Of a stretch of DNA of 64,000 nt, positions 7,683 to 16,161 are shown one piece after another. Within the stretch, counting starts at the first letter, position 1, and the number at the start of each line of letters is the position of its first letter. A program made the translations under genes and the position numbers. The stretch comes from Negativicutes bacterium (GTDB taxonomy: Bacteria; Bacillota_C; Negativicutes; Sporomusales_B; JARLHX01): positions 1 to 64,000 of the forward strand of contig JARLHX010000262.1 in the NCBI GenBank assembly GCA_031292035.1. The letters run 5' to 3'. Below the pieces are notes generated by a model. It saw only the letters and a program-made list of their open reading frames with translations, had not been told where the DNA came from and ran no database searches.

Positions 7683-8453
7683 TCACAAAGGCATTTTACC
7701 GGGGGCATACGGATAGGTCTTCACAAGGTGGGCGGCTTGGTCGGAGTCGAAGAGTTGGTTGCCTTCAACGGCGGTGACATAGGAACTGTACATGGCAAAG
7801 TAGTGGACAGAGGGCAAAAAAAGCAGCCATTCGGGGTCGGTGATGGCCATTGCCTGGCTAAAGTCCCCCAGGCAGGTGTAGATGATGGCTTCAAGAAAGT
7901 GGGACTGGTAGGCGATGGTGACCCACCAGAGGATGAGAAAAACCCCGGTGGGCAGGCGCTGGACATAGAGGTTGCCGGCGCCGGGCATGAACATCGACCA
8001 GATGAGGGCCACCCAGGGGATGCGCTTTTCCAGGTAAGATACTTCGAGGCAACTGATACGGACCGGAGTGACCTGCTGGGGGGAACGTTCTGCCAGAACG
8101 GCAAGCTTGTTGAGGTCGACGGCTGAGCGGTAGCTGTCCCAGATGGTAAAGAGGTAGACCGGGATATAAAACATCAGCCAGCGGGGGTTGATGACGGCGA
8201 GGGCTTCGGTGAAGCGGCCGGTGAAGGTGTGGAGGATGAGGACGTTGAGGTGGGACTGGGTGTTGACGACGATTTCCCACAGCACCAGCAGGAAGCCTTT
8301 GATAAAGTTGCCGAGGATGAGATGGCCGAAACCGGGGAAGGCCGCCGACCACAGGGCGATGACGAGAGGGTTGCGCAGGTGGATGGAGCAGGTTTGGACT
8401 GTACACATATAGGATTTTGGGAACCGCGGGGCATTGCTTTGGGTGTTGTCCAT
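7683..8453 (-). CDS. Polytopic membrane protein with internal duplication (256 aa)
   Basis: Two halves are clearly related: PGFGHLILGNFIKGFLLVLW ... YRSAVDLNK in the first, and PGAGNLYVQRLPTGVFLILW ... YVTAVEGNQ in the second. Each half has about three membrane helices, a shared PGxGxL start and a P-x-W-L-x-F motif. It may relate to the TM2 or DUF5683 groups, which share the PG-G-L motif, but this is uncertain. First gene of a two-gene minus-strand operon. Confidence 0.65.
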   Translation of the reverse strand: MDNTQSNAPRFPKSYMCTVQTCSIHLRNPLVIALWSAAFPGFGHLILGNFIKGFLLVLWEIVVNTQSHLNVLILHTFTGRFTEALAVINPRWLMFYIPVYLFTIWDSYRSAVDLNKLAVLAERSPQQVTPVRISCLEVSYLEKRIPWVALIWSMFMPGAGNLYVQRLPTGVFLILWWVTIAYQSHFLEAIIYTCLGDFSQAMAITDPEWLLFLPSVHYFAMYSSYVTAVEGNQLFDSDQAAHLVKTYPYAPGKMPL

Positions 8454-8540
8454 CCCGAGTCCTCCGCCAAGGCTGTTTTATCTGTCAGCATAACCGCAAT
8501 CCAGGGTTTCTATGCGGCAGCGGCGCAGGGACAATAAAAA

Positions 8541-8563
8541 ATCCGCGTACAGTGTACGCGGAT
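8541..8563 (-). terminator. Terminator of the 8588-9019 gene
   Basis: ATCCGCGTACA and TGTACGCGGAT form an 11-bp stem; on the minus strand it is followed by six T residues. Confidence 0.75.
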
Positions 8564-8587
8564 GATGGTAGCGATCAATGGGGAGGG

Positions 8588-9019
8588 TCAGGCGGTGGTG
8601 TTGAGCAGTCCGCCAAGGGGCGAGGTGGCCTTGAGGGTCTGGGTGGTGGCGGCCGGAACGGCGGCTGCGGCTGACGTCTGGTCTGAGGGCAGGTTGTAAA
8701 GGTACTGCATTTCGACCGGCGTCAGACTGTTGACCTGGTTGTAGGCGGAAAAGATGCCGCCCATAGCGGAATAGTTGCTGGTGGCAAGAGTCTGTACCGC
8801 CGAAACGGCCTGTTGCGTGGCGGTGGTAGAGGCGGTGGGCTGAGACAGCTGAGCGAGGGTACCTGCCAGAAGATAGGCCGGAGTAGCTTCTGATGTGGTA
8901 TCGGTGGTATCGGTGATACCGCTGCCAGTCAGGACAGACAGACCGGCATTCAGGCTGTTGGTAGCCATATCAAGGTTATAGGTAGCGGTGGTTGTAGCAG
9001 TAGGGGTAATGGTTGCCAT
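8588..9019 (-). CDS. Thr/Ala-rich small protein, unknown (143 aa)
   Basis: ATG at 9019 follows a GGGAGGTGCCGATC site. The product has almost no charged residues and is rich in Thr, Ala and Ser, with repeated TATxTAT-like stretches at the start and TPVEMQYLYNLP near the end. There is no signal peptide. It may be a flagellar/rod-type or virion-surface protein, but I recognise no family. It lies alone between two terminators and the terminase, on the minus strand. Confidence 0.55.
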   Translation of the reverse strand: MATITPTATTTATYNLDMATNSLNAGLSVLTGSGITDTTDTTSEATPAYLLAGTLAQLSQPTASTTATQQAVSAVQTLATSNYSAMGGIFSAYNQVNSLTPVEMQYLYNLPSDQTSAAAAVPAATTQTLKATSPLGGLLNTTA

Positions 9020-9141
9020 GATCGGCACCTCCCTGTTTTCGGAATAAGTCCGAACTGTTTCGAGTTTTATTGACTTTATTTTACACGATAATCGTCAAAT
9101 TGGCAAGTCCTGGTTGGGGCAGGCGGCAAAGGAGGCGGGCG

Positions 9142-9804
9142 ATGAGGCGGGAAAAGGCGCGGCCGGAGCTGGCGGAGCTGGCGATGCTGGAGGCCTATCA
9201 CCAGTTTGGGCTGGACCCGTGGTTTTTTGTGAGCGATTGCTGCTGGACCAAGGATGAGGCGGACTCCGGGAAGGTAAAAAGGCTGCCTGACAAGCCCTAT
9301 CTTCGCTATGTGGCCCGGGTGTGGCAGGAGGAGGATCTTCTTGCCATTCCGAAGAGCCGCCGGATGCTGATGACTTGGCTGATGCTGTGCCTGCATCTTT
9401 GGGCGGCCCTGCTCCGGCCCAATTCGGCGATTTTTGTCCAGTCGAAGAAGCAGGAGGACAGCGAGTTCCTCTTGGGGGACAACCGGCTGATGTTCGTCTA
9501 CAGCCGCCTGCCGCCGGAGTATCCCTGGGCGAGAATCGAGAAGGCGGTGGCCGGACGGAGCGGCAAGGGGTATTCCTTTCTCCGGTTTTCGAATGGGTCG
9601 TATATCACGGCGGTGGGGCAGGGGCCGGATCAGCTCCGCCAGTATACGGCGTCGTATGTGTATCTGACCGAGATGGCGTTTTGGGAATGGGCCGAGGAGA
9701 CGTTTGCTTCCCTCAAACCGACCATTCAGGGGGGCGGCAAGATTACGATCGACTCCAGCGCCGGGCCGGGGTTTTTCGAGCGGCTGGTGCATGGCGAGAT
9801 ATAG
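9142..9804 (+). CDS. terL: Large terminase, ATPase half (split gene, 220 aa)
   Basis: ATG at 9142 follows AAAGGAGGCGGGCG. The segment contains the packaging ATPase motifs: an adapted Walker A (IPKSRRMLMTW), the region with SAIFVQSKKQ, a Walker B region (VYLTEMAFWEWAEE) and the coupling motif (ITIDSSAGPGFFERL). Translation stops at a TAG (9802-9804) exactly where the ATPase-nuclease linker is expected. The nuclease half continues in another frame immediately downstream. Together the two parts have the normal length of a large terminase (about 490 aa). The enzyme drives DNA into the procapsid through the portal. Confidence 0.85.
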   Translation: MRREKARPELAELAMLEAYHQFGLDPWFFVSDCCWTKDEADSGKVKRLPDKPYLRYVARVWQEEDLLAIPKSRRMLMTWLMLCLHLWAALLRPNSAIFVQSKKQEDSEFLLGDNRLMFVYSRLPPEYPWARIEKAVAGRSGKGYSFLRFSNGSYITAVGQGPDQLRQYTASYVYLTEMAFWEWAEETFASLKPTIQGGGKITIDSSAGPGFFERLVHGEI

Positions 9805-9809
9805 GGCAG

Positions 9810-10625
9810 GTGGCGAAGATGGACATTCCTGAAGGCGTCAGCCGCTGGACCACCCCGCAGGGGGTGACGGTGGTGAGGGTGCACTTTACGGCTGATGAGG
9901 CCAAGCGGTCGGCGGCGTGGCAGGCCCAGCAGAAAAAGGGGATGAGCGAGGCGATGTGGGAGCGGGAGATGGAGATCAATTTTCATGTGTCGCTGGGCAA
10001 GGCGTGGTTTCCCGAGTTTCGCTTCGAGGTCCATGTCGCCAAGGGGCCGCTCGCGCCCATCCGGGGCAAGACCATTGTCCGCGGCTGGGACTATGGCCTG
10101 ACGCCGTGTACGGTGTTCGCCCAGTTTGGCCCCAAGGGGGAGCTGGTGGTGCTGAAGGAGATCCAGAGCGTGGACTGTGGCGTGACGGCCCACGCCCGCG
10201 TGGTGCAGGCCGAGAGTATGAGCTTTGCCGGGTATTCGTTTGTGGATATCGGCGACCCGGCGGGACGGCAGCGGTCCCAGAGCGACGAGACGTCGTGCGC
10301 CGACATTCTCCGGGACAAGTACGGCATTTATGTGCAGGACGGACCGGTGAGCGCGGTGAAGCGCTGGGAGGCGGTGCGGACCAGGCTGACGACGGTGACT
10401 GAGACGGGCGGGCCGATGCTGCTCCTCGACCCAGGCTGCAAGTGGCTGATCGGCGGGTTCACCGGCGGGTACCACCGCCGCAAGATCGGGGAACGGTACC
10501 TGGAGGAGCCGGACAAAAATGAGTATTCCCATACCCAGGACGCCCTGGCCTATATCGCCGCAGGCAGCGCCGGCACCGAGCGAAAATGGGAGGATGCCGA
10601 TATCCCGCGGGCGGGGCGGATGTGA
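9810..10625 (+). CDS. terL: Large terminase, nuclease half (split gene, 271 aa)
   Basis: The frame continues from the ATPase half with a -1 shift. It can also start on its own at GTG 9810 or ATG 9819; GGGCAGGTGGCGAAG before the ATG includes an AGGTGG that could serve as ribosome site. RNase-H-fold nuclease residues are visible: Asp in RGWDYGLTPCTVF, Asp in YSFVDIGDPAGRQ, and Asp in EYSHTQDALAYI. Whether this is a natural split, a mutation or an assembly error cannot be told from the sequence. Confidence 0.8.
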   Translation: MAKMDIPEGVSRWTTPQGVTVVRVHFTADEAKRSAAWQAQQKKGMSEAMWEREMEINFHVSLGKAWFPEFRFEVHVAKGPLAPIRGKTIVRGWDYGLTPCTVFAQFGPKGELVVLKEIQSVDCGVTAHARVVQAESMSFAGYSFVDIGDPAGRQRSQSDETSCADILRDKYGIYVQDGPVSAVKRWEAVRTRLTTVTETGGPMLLLDPGCKWLIGGFTGGYHRRKIGERYLEEPDKNEYSHTQDALAYIAAGSAGTERKWEDADIPRAGRM

Positions 10626-10646
10626 GGATGTATGCCCCTTCCTGCG

Positions 10647-11513
10647 CTAAATGTCTATCCCATTTTTATCAAGAGTTAGGATAATCCAAGCAATCAGACC
10701 CATGCAATTAGAGATACCTGCGGATATTTTCAGCATGTTTTCGGCGTGCTCTTGGGTTCGAGGAAAAGAAGTGATTTGAATTTCATCCATCCGTAAATCT
10801 TCTTCGTCAAAGGCTTTGGTGAGTTCACTAATATCATCAAAGACTAGGAACCCATGTTTGATCTTGTTGTAGGCCTTAACTAAGTTACTCCGTGTGCCTG
10901 CCTTTGGTGGCTGCTTGTCCAAGTCTTCCGTATGATACACTACATAGACGACATCGGCAGGTTCTGGCAGCTCAAGACTTTTGACTGCTTTAATCTTAAA
11001 GTAATTTCCTGCAACCTCGAGTTGGCGGAGAATAGTATTGTGGACGTTCTCAATCTCGGAATATATTTTAGGGTCAAGTGAACCTTGGAGCTTATTAAGT
11101 TTAGGGATCCCCAAAACTTTAGTTAGCTCAGTAATATTGTCCGCACCAGCAACGATCTCTGAAAATAGAGAACCTCCGTTACGACATAATGCATATCTTT
11201 TGAAGATACTATGTTTTTTGCGGTGTTTTACGGCAAAGCACAGGGAACCAAGATCCTCGACTGCGTTTGCAGTCTCAGCGAATAATTTTGCTGCGATAAT
11301 ACCGTTAACAACTGACCCCATATTTTGCGCTTGTGCAGCTTCCCAGGCGTTCTCGTCAGGTATTGCGTGCACTTCGTGAACAACTTTTGCTGCCGTATCG
11401 GCCAATTGTTTGCCAGCGCCTGCATCGTAGAGTGCTATAGAAGAGACGGCTTTGTTTACGTGTTGGAAACGTACCATTTGATTTAAAAATGCCCGATCGG
11501 TTTTTCTGAGCAT
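10647..11513 (-). CDS. AT-rich cargo protein, possible HEPN-like domain (288 aa)
   Basis: ATG at 11513 follows GAGGTGATATT. The gene is visibly AT-richer than the terminase beside it and points the other way, so it was probably acquired. The protein is helical and cytosolic, ending in a hydrophobic stretch. YNKIKHGFLVF at about residue 215 resembles the NKxKHG element of abortive-infection HEPN-like proteins. I cannot show the full catalytic R-x4-6-H motif, so an antiphage role is only a guess. Confidence 0.55.
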   Translation of the reverse strand: MLRKTDRAFLNQMVRFQHVNKAVSSIALYDAGAGKQLADTAAKVVHEVHAIPDENAWEAAQAQNMGSVVNGIIAAKLFAETANAVEDLGSLCFAVKHRKKHSIFKRYALCRNGGSLFSEIVAGADNITELTKVLGIPKLNKLQGSLDPKIYSEIENVHNTILRQLEVAGNYFKIKAVKSLELPEPADVVYVVYHTEDLDKQPPKAGTRSNLVKAYNKIKHGFLVFDDISELTKAFDEEDLRMDEIQITSFPRTQEHAENMLKISAGISNCMGLIAWIILTLDKNGIDI

Positions 11514-11619
11514 AATATCACCTCAAAGAGGAGTTCTCCTATATTCCCTAATCCCCTGCCTCGATTATGGTTCTGTATTTATGCATCGTACAGCCCATAT
11601 CTAAAAGGGTCGTACTAAG

Positions 11620-12165
11620 TCACGGGAAATTTAGTCTCAGTCGCGGCGTGGCGGAGGTTGGTACAGACCCTTGGCGTAGCTTGCGAGAGGTAACGCGGGC
11701 CGAGTCAGGACGACGAGGCAGCCACCAACGGTGCAGGGATGCAACGTCGGGGGCGTACGCGCTACCTCCGCGGGCAAGCCTAGGGAATGTACAACCGGAG
11801 GCTCGTCCGCGCGGACTAAATTTCGAGAAAAGACAGATAGATGAGCTTCGCAGATTAAACTTCGGTGATCAGGCAGCAGCCTATTCAACGAGGTTTCTTC
11901 ATATCCCGAAGCATCGTCTCACTATTCGCCGCAAGGTGCCGGACGACGAAGCTCCGGCTGAAGGCGCCGTATGGCTCAGGACTTTTCGGCCGTAGCGGCC
12001 GCACATTCGCGTCCCTGCTCAGGTGCGGCCTCGTCCGGTCGTCGTGACCGGACGTACGGTCTTCATACGGCCTATTCGCCGACGGCGCCTATCAGCCTCT
12101 GCGACGTCGCCGGACACCTGGCGGCTGGTCTCTGATGGGGGGGAGGACGCTGCCACAACTGGCGC
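11620..12165 (+). ncRNA. Large structured non-coding element, copy A
   Basis: Neither strand holds a credible gene here, yet the sequence is GC-rich and full of paired arms, for example GGTTGGT/ACCAAC (11658 and 11725 areas), GGCGCCGTATG/CATACGG plus GGCGCC (about 11962-12090), and CCGGTCGTCGTGACCGG. At 11755-12150 it repeats element B at 14659-14910 with conserved blocks (AGGGAATGTACA, CGGTGATCAGGCAG, CAACGAGGTTTCTTCATATC, CTATTCGCCGCAAGGTGCCG, ACACCTGGCGGCTGGTCTC). About 190 nt forming an extra hairpin domain is present here and absent from B. Conserved blocks with variable loops suggest a structured RNA. It could be a long leader of the kinase gene, a free RNA such as the GOLLD or ROOL class, or a non-coding mobile repeat. 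The strand is assumed. Confidence 0.45.
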
Positions 12166-12312
12166 ACGTGCCCTGTGGCGAAAAATATATTTGGAGTAGC
12201 TGTCAATTGCTGTCGAAAAATGAAGGATTAGTTTTTGATTTAGGGAATATAGTATGCCAAAATCAATCTGCAGGATCTAGGGGAATCAATTTTTCGGCAG
12301 GGAGTGTTCCTG

Positions 12313-14655
12313 ATGGAATCAATTCTCTTCGTAACGACAGCCCCTCTGGTGGGAGCCTCGGCCAAGAAGGTTATGGCCGAAATGGGAATCAATATTCCGA
12401 TGATCGCCGGCAACCTGAAGGATGTGCAGGATGTTGTCCGAAATAATCCCGAGGTCGGTGTTTTTATCAGCCGTGGCGGCACAGCCGAAGCGTTAAGCTG
12501 GTCTACCGGCAAGCCGGTTGTTTATATCACCGCCACGTTATGCGACTTCTTGCAGCCGATTCACCGGCTCGTCGCCCGAGGGCATACTAAAATTGCTATT
12601 GTCGCCAATCATACTCTGATTGACGATGGTGTACAAAATGTACAGGTTGGGGCTGCGGAAATTTTTGTGCGGCCCTGGCGGTTTGTTGACGGTGTAAAGT
12701 GTTTCTGTGACGATTTTGCGCAATTAGGCATACAAGGAGTCGTCGGTGATCAGAGCGGCGGCACGATAGCAGAGCAATATGGGCTGCCGGTGGAGTTGTT
12801 GGATTCAGGACCTGAGGCACTGAAAAGAGCGATAAATGAGGCGCTCAAGATCGCGAAGGCGAAAGAGCAGGAGCGTTTGCTTGATGAGGCTAGGCTCACT
12901 TTTCTGGAGACGGCGGTAGAGCTCAGGACCCAAGATCTGCTGGCCATGAACGAGGAGTTGCAGAGTTCTTACGCCGAGCTTGAAATGGAAATAGCCGACC
13001 GTCAGCGGGCGGAGGAACAATTGCGGCTGAGTGAACGGAAAACCAAGATACTGGTGGACGCCATTCCTGATGTCATTGCTGTCATTACGCCCGCCTGCAA
13101 AATACTTGATTTTAAAGCAACAAAAAACTTTGCCTCTGCTTTAGATAGTTCTTCTTATTCCGGCAAGACAGTCGACGAGGTCGTCCCGCCCTCCGTTGCC
13201 TCCCTGTACCGGCAAAATGTTCCCCTTGCCTTTAGCACGAAAGAGACTGTTTCTTTTGAGTATGAGATTCCGGTCAATGGGGAAATAAGGGTTCGGGAAA
13301 CCCGCGTTGTGGCTATGTCTGAAGAAGAGGCTTTGATTATTGTTCGTGACATTACTGAGAACAAAAAAGCGAGCGAGGAAATCAACAAACTGTCCCTTGC
13401 GGTTGACCAAAGTCCTGGTATCACTGTCATTACCGATACTCAAGGACGAATCAGCTATGTAAATGCTAAGTTCAGTCAAGTAACCGGCTATTCTTTTGAA
13501 GAGGCGATTGGGCAAAACCCACGGATGCTGAAGAGCGGAACTCATTCTGATGAATTTTATCAAAAAATATGGGATGTGATTACGGCTGGCGAAGAGTGGA
13601 ACGGTGAGTTCTGCAATCAGAAGAAGAACGGGGAATTGTTCTGGACATTAGCGTCTATTTCTCCGGTTAAAAACCTGGAGGGGAAAATCGCGTACTATCT
13701 GGCGATTCAACAGGATATTACGGAGCAAAAGGAGACTGCGAAGATATTAGAGGCCCAACATATCGAGATTCAGGAAACCATGAGAAAATTGCAGCAAACG
13801 CAATCCCATCTCGTACAGCATGAAAAAATGGCGGGAATAGGACAGCTTGCCGCCGGTGTCGCTCACGAGATCAATAATCCTCTTGGGTTTATATCCAGTA
13901 ATTTTGAAACCCTGCAAAAATATGTGGGCAGACTACAGGAAATGATCACTGCCTATGAAGAATTGCATAACCAGGTGCTGACGGAACAGGTACCATCGCT
14001 GCAGCAAAGTGCCGAGCAGCTTTCCGCTTTGTCGAAACAGAAAAAGCTGAACTATATCCTGCAAGACCTGGAGCCGGTCTTTAAAGAGACGACAGACGGA
14101 CTTTGCCGCGTGGGTAATATCGTGAAAGCCCTGCGGCTATTTTCCCGGGTGGATAAACAAAATGCTTTTGAGGAATACGATTTGAATGAAGGGATTCGAA
14201 CCTCATTAACTGTGGCCCGAAATGAGATAAAGTATGTTGCTGAGGTAAAAGAGAATCTGGAGGAAATACCGGCGATTATGGCAATAAGCGGTCAGATCAA
14301 CCAGGTATTGCTAAATATCGTCATCAATGCCGCCCACGCGATAAAAGCTGCCAAAGGTGACGAAGACCTCGGAGTGATCACGATCAGCACCCGCGCGGAT
14401 GAACAATTTGTCTACTGCATGATTGAAGACACTGGCACAGGGATACCGGAAGCAATCCAGAAAGATGTTTTTAATCCGTTTTTTACTACGAAACCGGCAG
14501 GCCAGGGCACGGGCCTGGGACTGAGTATTTCGTACGACATCATCGTAAATAAGCATCACGGGGAAATCTTGCTCGAAAGTGAAGAAGGGAAAGGTACTAC
14601 TTTTACTATCAAGCTGCCGCGCGACAATGGCAGACAAATAAATGAATGCGGATGA
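12313..14655 (+). CDS. Hybrid sensor histidine kinase: PrpR-N, two PAS, HisKA, HATPase (780 aa)
   Basis: ATG 12313 is preferred over GTG 12304. Residues 1-185 resemble the PrpR N-terminal sensor domain (PMIAGNLKDVQDVVRNNPEV, VFISRGGTAEAL, PVVYI), known for sensing propionate-pathway metabolites. A coiled coil follows (about 190-240), then PAS (245-350) and a second PAS with PAC (360-475, ITDTQGRISYVNAKFSQVTG). The phosphoacceptor His is about residue 518 in GVAHEINNPLG. The N-box (LLNIVINAAHA), G1 (EDTGTGIPE) and G2 (GQGTGLGLSIS) of the ATPase are intact. It has no membrane segment, so it is a cytosolic sensor. No response regulator lies nearby. The gene sits between two copies of a structured non-coding element. 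Confidence 0.9.
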   Translation: MESILFVTTAPLVGASAKKVMAEMGINIPMIAGNLKDVQDVVRNNPEVGVFISRGGTAEALSWSTGKPVVYITATLCDFLQPIHRLVARGHTKIAIVANHTLIDDGVQNVQVGAAEIFVRPWRFVDGVKCFCDDFAQLGIQGVVGDQSGGTIAEQYGLPVELLDSGPEALKRAINEALKIAKAKEQERLLDEARLTFLETAVELRTQDLLAMNEELQSSYAELEMEIADRQRAEEQLRLSERKTKILVDAIPDVIAVITPACKILDFKATKNFASALDSSSYSGKTVDEVVPPSVASLYRQNVPLAFSTKETVSFEYEIPVNGEIRVRETRVVAMSEEEALIIVRDITENKKASEEINKLSLAVDQSPGITVITDTQGRISYVNAKFSQVTGYSFEEAIGQNPRMLKSGTHSDEFYQKIWDVITAGEEWNGEFCNQKKNGELFWTLASISPVKNLEGKIAYYLAIQQDITEQKETAKILEAQHIEIQETMRKLQQTQSHLVQHEKMAGIGQLAAGVAHEINNPLGFISSNFETLQKYVGRLQEMITAYEELHNQVLTEQVPSLQQSAEQLSALSKQKKLNYILQDLEPVFKETTDGLCRVGNIVKALRLFSRVDKQNAFEEYDLNEGIRTSLTVARNEIKYVAEVKENLEEIPAIMAISGQINQVLLNIVINAAHAIKAAKGDEDLGVITISTRADEQFVYCMIEDTGTGIPEAIQKDVFNPFFTTKPAGQGTGLGLSISYDIIVNKHHGEILLESEEGKGTTFTIKLPRDNGRQINECG

Positions 14656-14658
14656 ATA

Positions 14659-14910
14659 GGTGCGTGGCTGCACATTCGCTGGCAAGCTATAGGGAATGTA
14701 CAGCCGGAGGCCCGTCCGCGAGGACTCATTTTCGAGAGGGAAGCACAAGGTATCTAATGAGAAAAGACCTCGGTGATCAGGCAGTAGCCTCTTCAACGAG
14801 GTTTCTTCATATCTAGAGGCACCATCTAACTATTCGCCGCAAGGTGCCGGTCGGTAGCTCCGGACACCTGGCGGCTGGTCTCTTGATGGAGGAGGATGCT
14901 GGCGCGGACT
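14659..14910 (+). ncRNA. Large structured non-coding element, copy B
   Basis: This shorter relative of the element at 11.6-12.2 kb directly follows the kinase stop. Shared blocks in the same order are AGGGAATGTACA, CCGGAGGC.CGTCCGCG, CGGTGATCAGGCAG, TCAACGAGGTTTCTTCATATC, CTATTCGCCGCAAGGTGCCG and ACACCTGGCGGCTGGTCTC. The middle has a stem with CCTCGGTGATCAGGC and GCCTCTTCAACGAGG, which could act as an intrinsic terminator for the kinase (it is followed by TTTCTT). The next gene starts about 90 nt further on. Confidence 0.45.
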
Positions 14911-14999
14911 ATTCTTTGCTGTGGCCCTTTGTTCGTATTGCTCCCTGTGGTGGTGAGCATACTAAGCGTACGATTTTTTATATGACGGGGGCTTAGGCG

Positions 15000-15452
15000 G
15001 TGAAATATGATAAGCCGTTAGTGGCAGGGTTTTTCGGGGCTTTAGCGACGGTCGCCAGTGAGATCGTGACACAGGCGCTTGTCTATTGGGGTATTGGCAA
15101 GTACAGTATATATGAGCTGGACAGTCTTTTGATTACCTTTAACAGGCCGTCAATCATTATGGGATTCGTTGTGAATATTATCGCCGGCGGTGCAATCGCT
15201 ATTTTATTCTATTATGGATTAAGCAAACTGGGGCAAGATTATCTGGTTTTTAAAGGGGCAGCCTTTGGGCTGTTGGGATGGGGGATTTTTGAGCTTATAT
15301 TGACAGCGACTGTTGAGGGGCATTTTTTCGCTATCAGACCGATGTCCGACTACTACGTGCATCTAGTTGGGACCATTGTATTTGGGATTACACTGGGCCT
15401 GCTATTTGAAAAATACCTATTCTACGAGGCGGCCCCAGCAGACCATGAATAG
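15000..15452 (+). CDS. Membrane protein, YqhR/DUF6789-like (150 aa)
   Basis: GTG start at 15000. Four hydrophobic helices are visible, the first with GFFGALATVASEIVTQALVY, the last with LVGTIVFGITLGLLFEKYLF. Short proteins with this four-helix plan and a conserved GxxG in the first helix occur beside regulators in Firmicutes, but the function is unknown. It lies behind structured element B and before a terminator at 15546. Confidence 0.65.
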   Translation: MKYDKPLVAGFFGALATVASEIVTQALVYWGIGKYSIYELDSLLITFNRPSIIMGFVVNIIAGGAIAILFYYGLSKLGQDYLVFKGAAFGLLGWGIFELILTATVEGHFFAIRPMSDYYVHLVGTIVFGITLGLLFEKYLFYEAAPADHE

Positions 15453-15545
15453 CAAAGGGCCTCCTGGCAGTTCGGCATTTTTGGCTGTCGGCACTTGCCA
15501 GTCCGGGCAAGATAGCGCTCGGCAGGGACTCCGCCAGAGAACAAG

Positions 15546-15583
15546 CCTCGGTGAGCAGGGATTCAGCCTGTCCACCGAGGTTT
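15546..15583 (+). terminator. Terminator related to the hairpin of elements A and B
   Basis: CCTCGGTGAGCAGG pairs with CCTGTCCACCGAGG and is followed by TTTAAAATTT. The CCTCGGTGA.CAGG arm is the same as the central hairpin of elements A and B, so the three hairpins share an origin. Confidence 0.7.
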
Positions 15584-15625
15584 AAAATTTACTCTAAAAA
15601 AGTTTATAATTAATAATAATTACTA

Positions 15626-15654
15626 TTTACAAATGAATATCGATAATGTATAAT
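15626..15654 (+). promoter_or_regulatory. Promoter of the tandem small membrane proteins
   Basis: TTTACA, a 17-nt spacer and TATAAT: a strong vegetative promoter 40 nt upstream of the first small gene. Confidence 0.7.
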
Positions 15655-15693
15655 AAAGCCATACCAAAGATTTCTTGAAAGAAGGCGAACCTC

Positions 15694-15876
15694 ATGGCAA
15701 GATCGGTAGCATGTTACGAAGGTTATTGTGAAGTCGGTAATGAGCATGTTAGCAATATCGCCGCTTCTATCGTTTTAGCAGTGGTTGTGGCAGCAGCTCT
15801 CGGCGTAGCACTCTATAGCAACGCAGCGTTTATTGGCACTGAAATACTGGATAATCCATTCTTCACTGTACTCTAA
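15694..15876 (+). CDS. Small Cys-containing single-pass membrane protein A (60 aa)
   Basis: A hydrophilic start with CYEGYC is followed by one membrane helix (ASIVLAVVVAAALGVALY) and a short acidic tail with GTEILDNPFF. The product is closely related to the next gene, and the 5' flanks of both are near-identical (CAAAGATTT.TTGAAAGAAGGCGAA before the ATG), a recent tandem duplication. The family is unknown to me. The size, promoter strength and paired cysteines fit small stress or signalling membrane proteins, but that is only an inference. Confidence 0.7.
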   Translation: MARSVACYEGYCEVGNEHVSNIAASIVLAVVVAAALGVALYSNAAFIGTEILDNPFFTVL

Positions 15877-15932
15877 ACGGCAGTCCCGAGTAGTCCCAGA
15901 TAGCAAAGATTTTTTGAAAGAAGGCGAATATC

Positions 15933-16127
15933 ATGGCAAGATCATCAGTCACATGTTATGAAGACTTCTGCTTTAACGATAATGAAACCGAACATAGCAA
16001 TAGTAATCTCGCAACTTACATAGTAGTAGCCATTGCATTAGCGGTCGTTTTTGGAGCGATTCTCTTCAATAACATTCCTCTAACGGGAGACGAAATACTG
16101 AACAATCCCTATTTCTTCACAGAATAA
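15933..16127 (+). CDS. Small Cys-containing single-pass membrane protein B (64 aa)
   Basis: Paralog of the 60-aa protein just upstream: MARSSVTCYEDFC at the start, one helix (ATYIVVAIALAVVFGAILF) and the matching tail TGDEILNNPYF. The CYE-x-(F/Y)-C motif and the EIL(D/N)NP-(F/Y)F tail are conserved in both, so these parts are probably important. It shares the promoter at 15626 and ends 17 nt before a TAGACCC-GAAA-GGGTCTA hairpin. Confidence 0.7.
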   Translation: MARSSVTCYEDFCFNDNETEHSNSNLATYIVVAIALAVVFGAILFNNIPLTGDEILNNPYFFTE

Positions 16128-16143
16128 GCAGCAGCCCGGCAGA

Positions 16144-16161
16144 TAGACCCGAAAGGGTCTA
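16144..16161 (+). terminator. Short terminator after the small membrane proteins
   Basis: TAGACCC pairs with GGGTCTA over a GAAA tetraloop and is followed by TTTT. Confidence 0.6.

Noticed and set aside
9780..9812. Programmed -1 frameshift in terL
   Set aside because: No X-XXY-YYZ heptamer and no obvious downstream pseudoknot; a split or mutation is more likely.
11567..11995. Frame of 142 codons on the + strand within element A
   Set aside because: No ribosome site, unlikely composition, and the frame is not kept in element B.
11735..12160. Adenosylcobalamin riboswitch or group II intron remnant
   Set aside because: A GGGAA block and an ACGTACGGTC block caught the eye, but neither the B12-box nor an intron domain V could be completed, and no reverse transcriptase is present.
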